In this document: in pieces, positions 23,246 through 25,088 of the stretch
How the letters are laid out: each line of letters starts with the position of its first letter
How positions within the stretch are numbered: the first letter of the stretch is position 1
Assembly (NCBI GenBank): GCA_022448765.1
Contig: JAKUTI010000011.1
Location: forward strand, 1 to 25,088
Length of the DNA: 25,088 bases
Reading direction: 5' to 3'
DNA from: Pseudomonadales bacterium
GTDB lineage: Bacteria; Pseudomonadota; Gammaproteobacteria; Pseudomonadales; Azotimanducaceae
Notes under the pieces: model-generated
What the model was told of the DNA's origin: nothing
Seen by the model: only the letters and a program-made list of their open reading frames with translations
Database searches by the model: none
Position numbers and translations under genes: made by a program

Positions 23246-24502
23246 ATGTCCATGAACGTGAAACCGATTCCAATGTTGGACGATGACGTTAACGAGGTTC
23301 GCCTCGCGACTGCCGAGATTGTTAACAGAGACATCGTTCCGAATGAAAGTGATCTGTATGCGTCAACCCGGGATGGATCGCGGCCATCGAAGGAGGCGAT
23401 CACACGAGCGCAGGAACTGAGGAAAGACGTGCAGGACAAGGTCAAAAAGGCGAAGCTTTGGGCGCCCCACCTACCACCAGAGTTCGGTGGGATGGGGCTT
23501 TCGTTCATGCAACACGCATACATGAACGAAATATTGGCCTATAGCCCTGGAGCAGCATCACTATTTGGTGTGGTTGCGCCTAATTCGGGTAATCAAAAGA
23601 TATTGGTCAAATACGGAAGTCCTGAGCAACACGAAAAATGGCTAATTCCACTGACGGAAGGACGCATGCAATCCGGTTTTTCGATGACGGAGCCCATGAA
23701 TCCTGGATCCGACCCTCGTTCTCTGACGACTCGTGCCGAACTCGATGGTGATGAATGGGTCATCAATGGCCACAAATGGTTTACGTCGAATGGCCACGCG
23801 GCAGATTTTTACATCGTTATGTGTCGGACAGCTGATCCCGATGATCCTGGGGGTGCAAATGAAAAGATGACCCAAATCATCGTTCCGAAGGAAACGCCTG
23901 GCGTCAACATCCTTCGCGGGGTGCCGGTTTGGGGTAAGGCTTCAAGCCACTGCGAGATCAAGTACGAAAATGTCCGTGTGCCCAAAGAAAACCAGTTGGG
24001 TCAGACCGGCACCGGGCATCAAGCGGCGCAAGACCGTCTTGGAGCGGGTCGCGTATACCACTGCATGAACTCGGTTGGTGCGATGTGGCGTTGTTTCGAT
24101 CTAATGATCGATCGGTTGATGACGCGCGAGGTGCATGGCGGTGAAAAACTTGAAGACAAGCAGTTCATGCAGGGATTTATTGCGGATTCGTACATGGATA
24201 TTCAGTCGTCGCGATTGATGGTTGTTGATTGTGCGCAAAAGATGGAATCCGGTGTCGATCCACGTACTGACATCTCGTCCATCAAGGTCTATGTACCCGC
24301 GGCGTATCACCGCGTTGTTGACCGGGCGATTCAGGTCTACGGCGCTGCCGGAGTTTCCGGGGATTTTCCTTTTGCAGGAATGTATCAAGGAGCTAGGACG
24401 TTGCGCCTCGCTGACGGACCCGATGAGGTGCATAAGATTCTGATCGCGAAGAATGTTCTGCGTCGTTATCACGCAGGGGAGTCATGGGATTTTGGGAACT
24501 AG
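23246..24502 (+). CDS. Acyl-CoA dehydrogenase, ACAD10/11-like
   Basis: FAD-dependent acyl-CoA dehydrogenase of 418 residues, cytoplasmic. The substrate and flavin motifs are FSMTEP (145-150) and WVINGHKWFTSN (171-182), with APHLPPEFGGMGLS in the N-terminal helical domain. The C-terminal block ends in RLADGPDEVHKILIAKNVL, the form typical of the ACAD10/ACAD11 and LvaC-like branch rather than the YEGT form of FadE or MCAD. In those systems the dehydrogenase domain works with a kinase of the type encoded at 10477-11532 (established for the family). GGGGAG at 23233-23238 lies 7 nt before ATG 23246; a second ATG at 23252 is in frame. The next gene begins within about 5 nt of its stop. Confidence 0.93.
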   Translation: MSMNVKPIPMLDDDVNEVRLATAEIVNRDIVPNESDLYASTRDGSRPSKEAITRAQELRKDVQDKVKKAKLWAPHLPPEFGGMGLSFMQHAYMNEILAYSPGAASLFGVVAPNSGNQKILVKYGSPEQHEKWLIPLTEGRMQSGFSMTEPMNPGSDPRSLTTRAELDGDEWVINGHKWFTSNGHAADFYIVMCRTADPDDPGGANEKMTQIIVPKETPGVNILRGVPVWGKASSHCEIKYENVRVPKENQLGQTGTGHQAAQDRLGAGRVYHCMNSVGAMWRCFDLMIDRLMTREVHGGEKLEDKQFMQGFIADSYMDIQSSRLMVVDCAQKMESGVDPRTDISSIKVYVPAAYHRVVDRAIQVYGAAGVSGDFPFAGMYQGARTLRLADGPDEVHKILIAKNVLRRYHAGESWDFGN

Positions 24503-24507
24503 TTGTT

Positions 24508-25035
24508 ATGGACGAACTTGTAGTTGCGATGGCAAAAGCCATAAAGGAGCGGGAATCGCTGCCACGTATGCCCGACGATCTCGATCTCGAGCAAGCGTAT
24601 GACGTTCAAAAGGCGTTGGTGGGTAAGGTCGCGGGAAGTGAAATTGCAGGCTTAAAGGCTGGAATGACGGCGGCGGCCGGACAAAAACAATTCGGACTTA
24701 CGCATCCGTTGATTGGTTCGTTATATGAAGCGGGTCGTTTGTCACCAGGGACCCGTATAACGGCGGCCCACGGTGTCAGTCTCGAATGCGAAATTGGCGT
24801 GATAATCGATGGGTTAGGAAATCCAAAATCGGCGGGGCCGGTCATTGAGGTCCCTCGGATGGCCTGGGCCGATCCGGCGGATGCTACCGGCGTGAATTTG
24901 ACTGCATGCAATATAGCGTCTGACCGATTTATCGTAGGGACCCAATTGCCGTTACGGGACGATTACGCCGCCGTTCAAATTGCGTTGACGCGGGACGGTG
25001 AAACGGTGTGTCAGGCTCCAGCCACCGACGCCTAG
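24508..25035 (+). CDS. FAH/MhpD-like hydratase or decarboxylase, cut by an in-frame TAG
   Basis: Fumarylacetoacetate-hydrolase-fold protein related to 2-keto-4-pentenoate hydratase (MhpD) and 4-oxalocrotonate decarboxylase. The N-terminal helices (MDELVVAMAKAIKERESLP, LEQAYDVQKALV), then AGLKAGMTAAAGQKQFGL, HPLIGSLYEAG and LECEIGVIIDG (metal-binding Glu region) match the family. Translation stops at TAG 25033-25035 after 175 residues, but the same frame continues past the stop with family-like sequence to the window edge. It is therefore probably a disrupted gene, a sequencing error or a readthrough case. I start at ATG 24508, which fits the family N-terminus; ATG 24484 would overlap the dehydrogenase gene and sits 2 nt from GGGGAG at 24476-24481. 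Probably co-transcribed with the dehydrogenase gene. Confidence 0.8.
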   Translation: MDELVVAMAKAIKERESLPRMPDDLDLEQAYDVQKALVGKVAGSEIAGLKAGMTAAAGQKQFGLTHPLIGSLYEAGRLSPGTRITAAHGVSLECEIGVIIDGLGNPKSAGPVIEVPRMAWADPADATGVNLTACNIASDRFIVGTQLPLRDDYAAVQIALTRDGETVCQAPATDA

Positions 25036-25088
25036 GGCGGTCCGCATGACGCGCTAGCTTGGATGTTAGAGGAAGCTGCTTCGCGCGG
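25033..25088 (+). other. In-frame continuation of the hydratase gene beyond the TAG
   Basis: Reading on in the same frame after TAG 25033-25035 gives GGPHDALAWMLEEAASR up to the window edge. GxPxxALAWL is the expected next motif in MhpD-type proteins, and no further stop occurs before the end. The downstream remainder lies outside the window. TAG is used as an ordinary stop by other genes here (for example 3292-3294 and 5576-5578), so general recoding is unlikely. Confidence 0.7.

Noticed and set aside
25033..25035. TAG recoding as an amino acid in this organism
   Set aside because: TAG ends several intact genes here (3292-3294, 5576-5578, LpxL-type gene at 18896-18898), so it functions as a normal stop.
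1..25088. CRISPR arrays, tRNA/rRNA genes, insertion sequences or phage genes
   Set aside because: No repeat-spacer pattern, transposase, integrase or structural RNA signature was seen on either strand.

Overview
The window reads as a chromosomal segment of a Gram-negative bacterium, most likely an uncultured, probably aquatic gammaproteobacterium (inference). The supporting signs are a class A PBP1b-type peptidoglycan synthase with a LpoP-like TPR lipoprotein, an LpxL-family lipid A acyltransferase, a DsbA-like periplasmic oxidoreductase, and lipid-catabolic genes accompanied by luciferase-like (LLM) oxidoreductases. Base composition looks moderately GC-rich and even, apart from an AT-rich intergenic pocket near 15430-15540. 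Genes are packed on both strands. I see no tRNA, rRNA, CRISPR array, insertion sequence or phage gene.

Layout. 1-879 (-): N-terminal 293 residues of an APC-type amino-acid permease running off the left edge. 1151-5578 (+): M32 carboxypeptidase, a DUF6491-like exported protein, then a two-gene unit of a MerR-TPR regulator and a soluble M48 peptidase with a TerB-like tail. 5594-9024 (-): cell-envelope block of DsbA-like protein, PBP1b (mrcB) and an overlapping LpoP-like lipoprotein. 9048-9314 (+): a short glutaredoxin/GST-like protein sharing a promoter region with the DsbA gene. 9429-15400: a redox/acyl cluster with three divergent LLM oxidoreductases, an ACAD10/11- or LvaA-type small-molecule kinase (-), a hotdog thioesterase, a histidine phosphatase and a flavin/deazaflavin split-barrel protein. 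15676-18898: SLT lytic transglycosylase, YihX-like HAD phosphatase, GalM mutarotase and LpxL-type acyltransferase. 18938-25088: FATP-like acyl-CoA synthetase (-), two MBL-fold hydrolases, a small membrane protein, an ACAD10/11-type acyl-CoA dehydrogenase and a FAH/MhpD-like hydratase interrupted by an in-frame TAG.

How it fits together. Three themes stand out. First, envelope synthesis and remodelling: PBP1b with its putative activator, lytic transglycosylase, lipid A acyltransferase. Second, acyl-CoA catabolism: ligase, dehydrogenase, thioesterase, hydratase, and a kinase of the family that phosphorylates hydroxyacyl-CoAs. Third, a cluster of LLM/FDOR enzymes that may use F420, although no F420 biosynthesis gene is in the window. 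The most interesting hypotheses are a phosphorylation-dependent hydroxyacyl-CoA pathway, the MerR-TPR/M48-TerB pair, and the near-symmetric divergent promoter at 9033-9040 that may give two leaderless transcripts. All functional calls come from motifs read by eye; no database search was possible.
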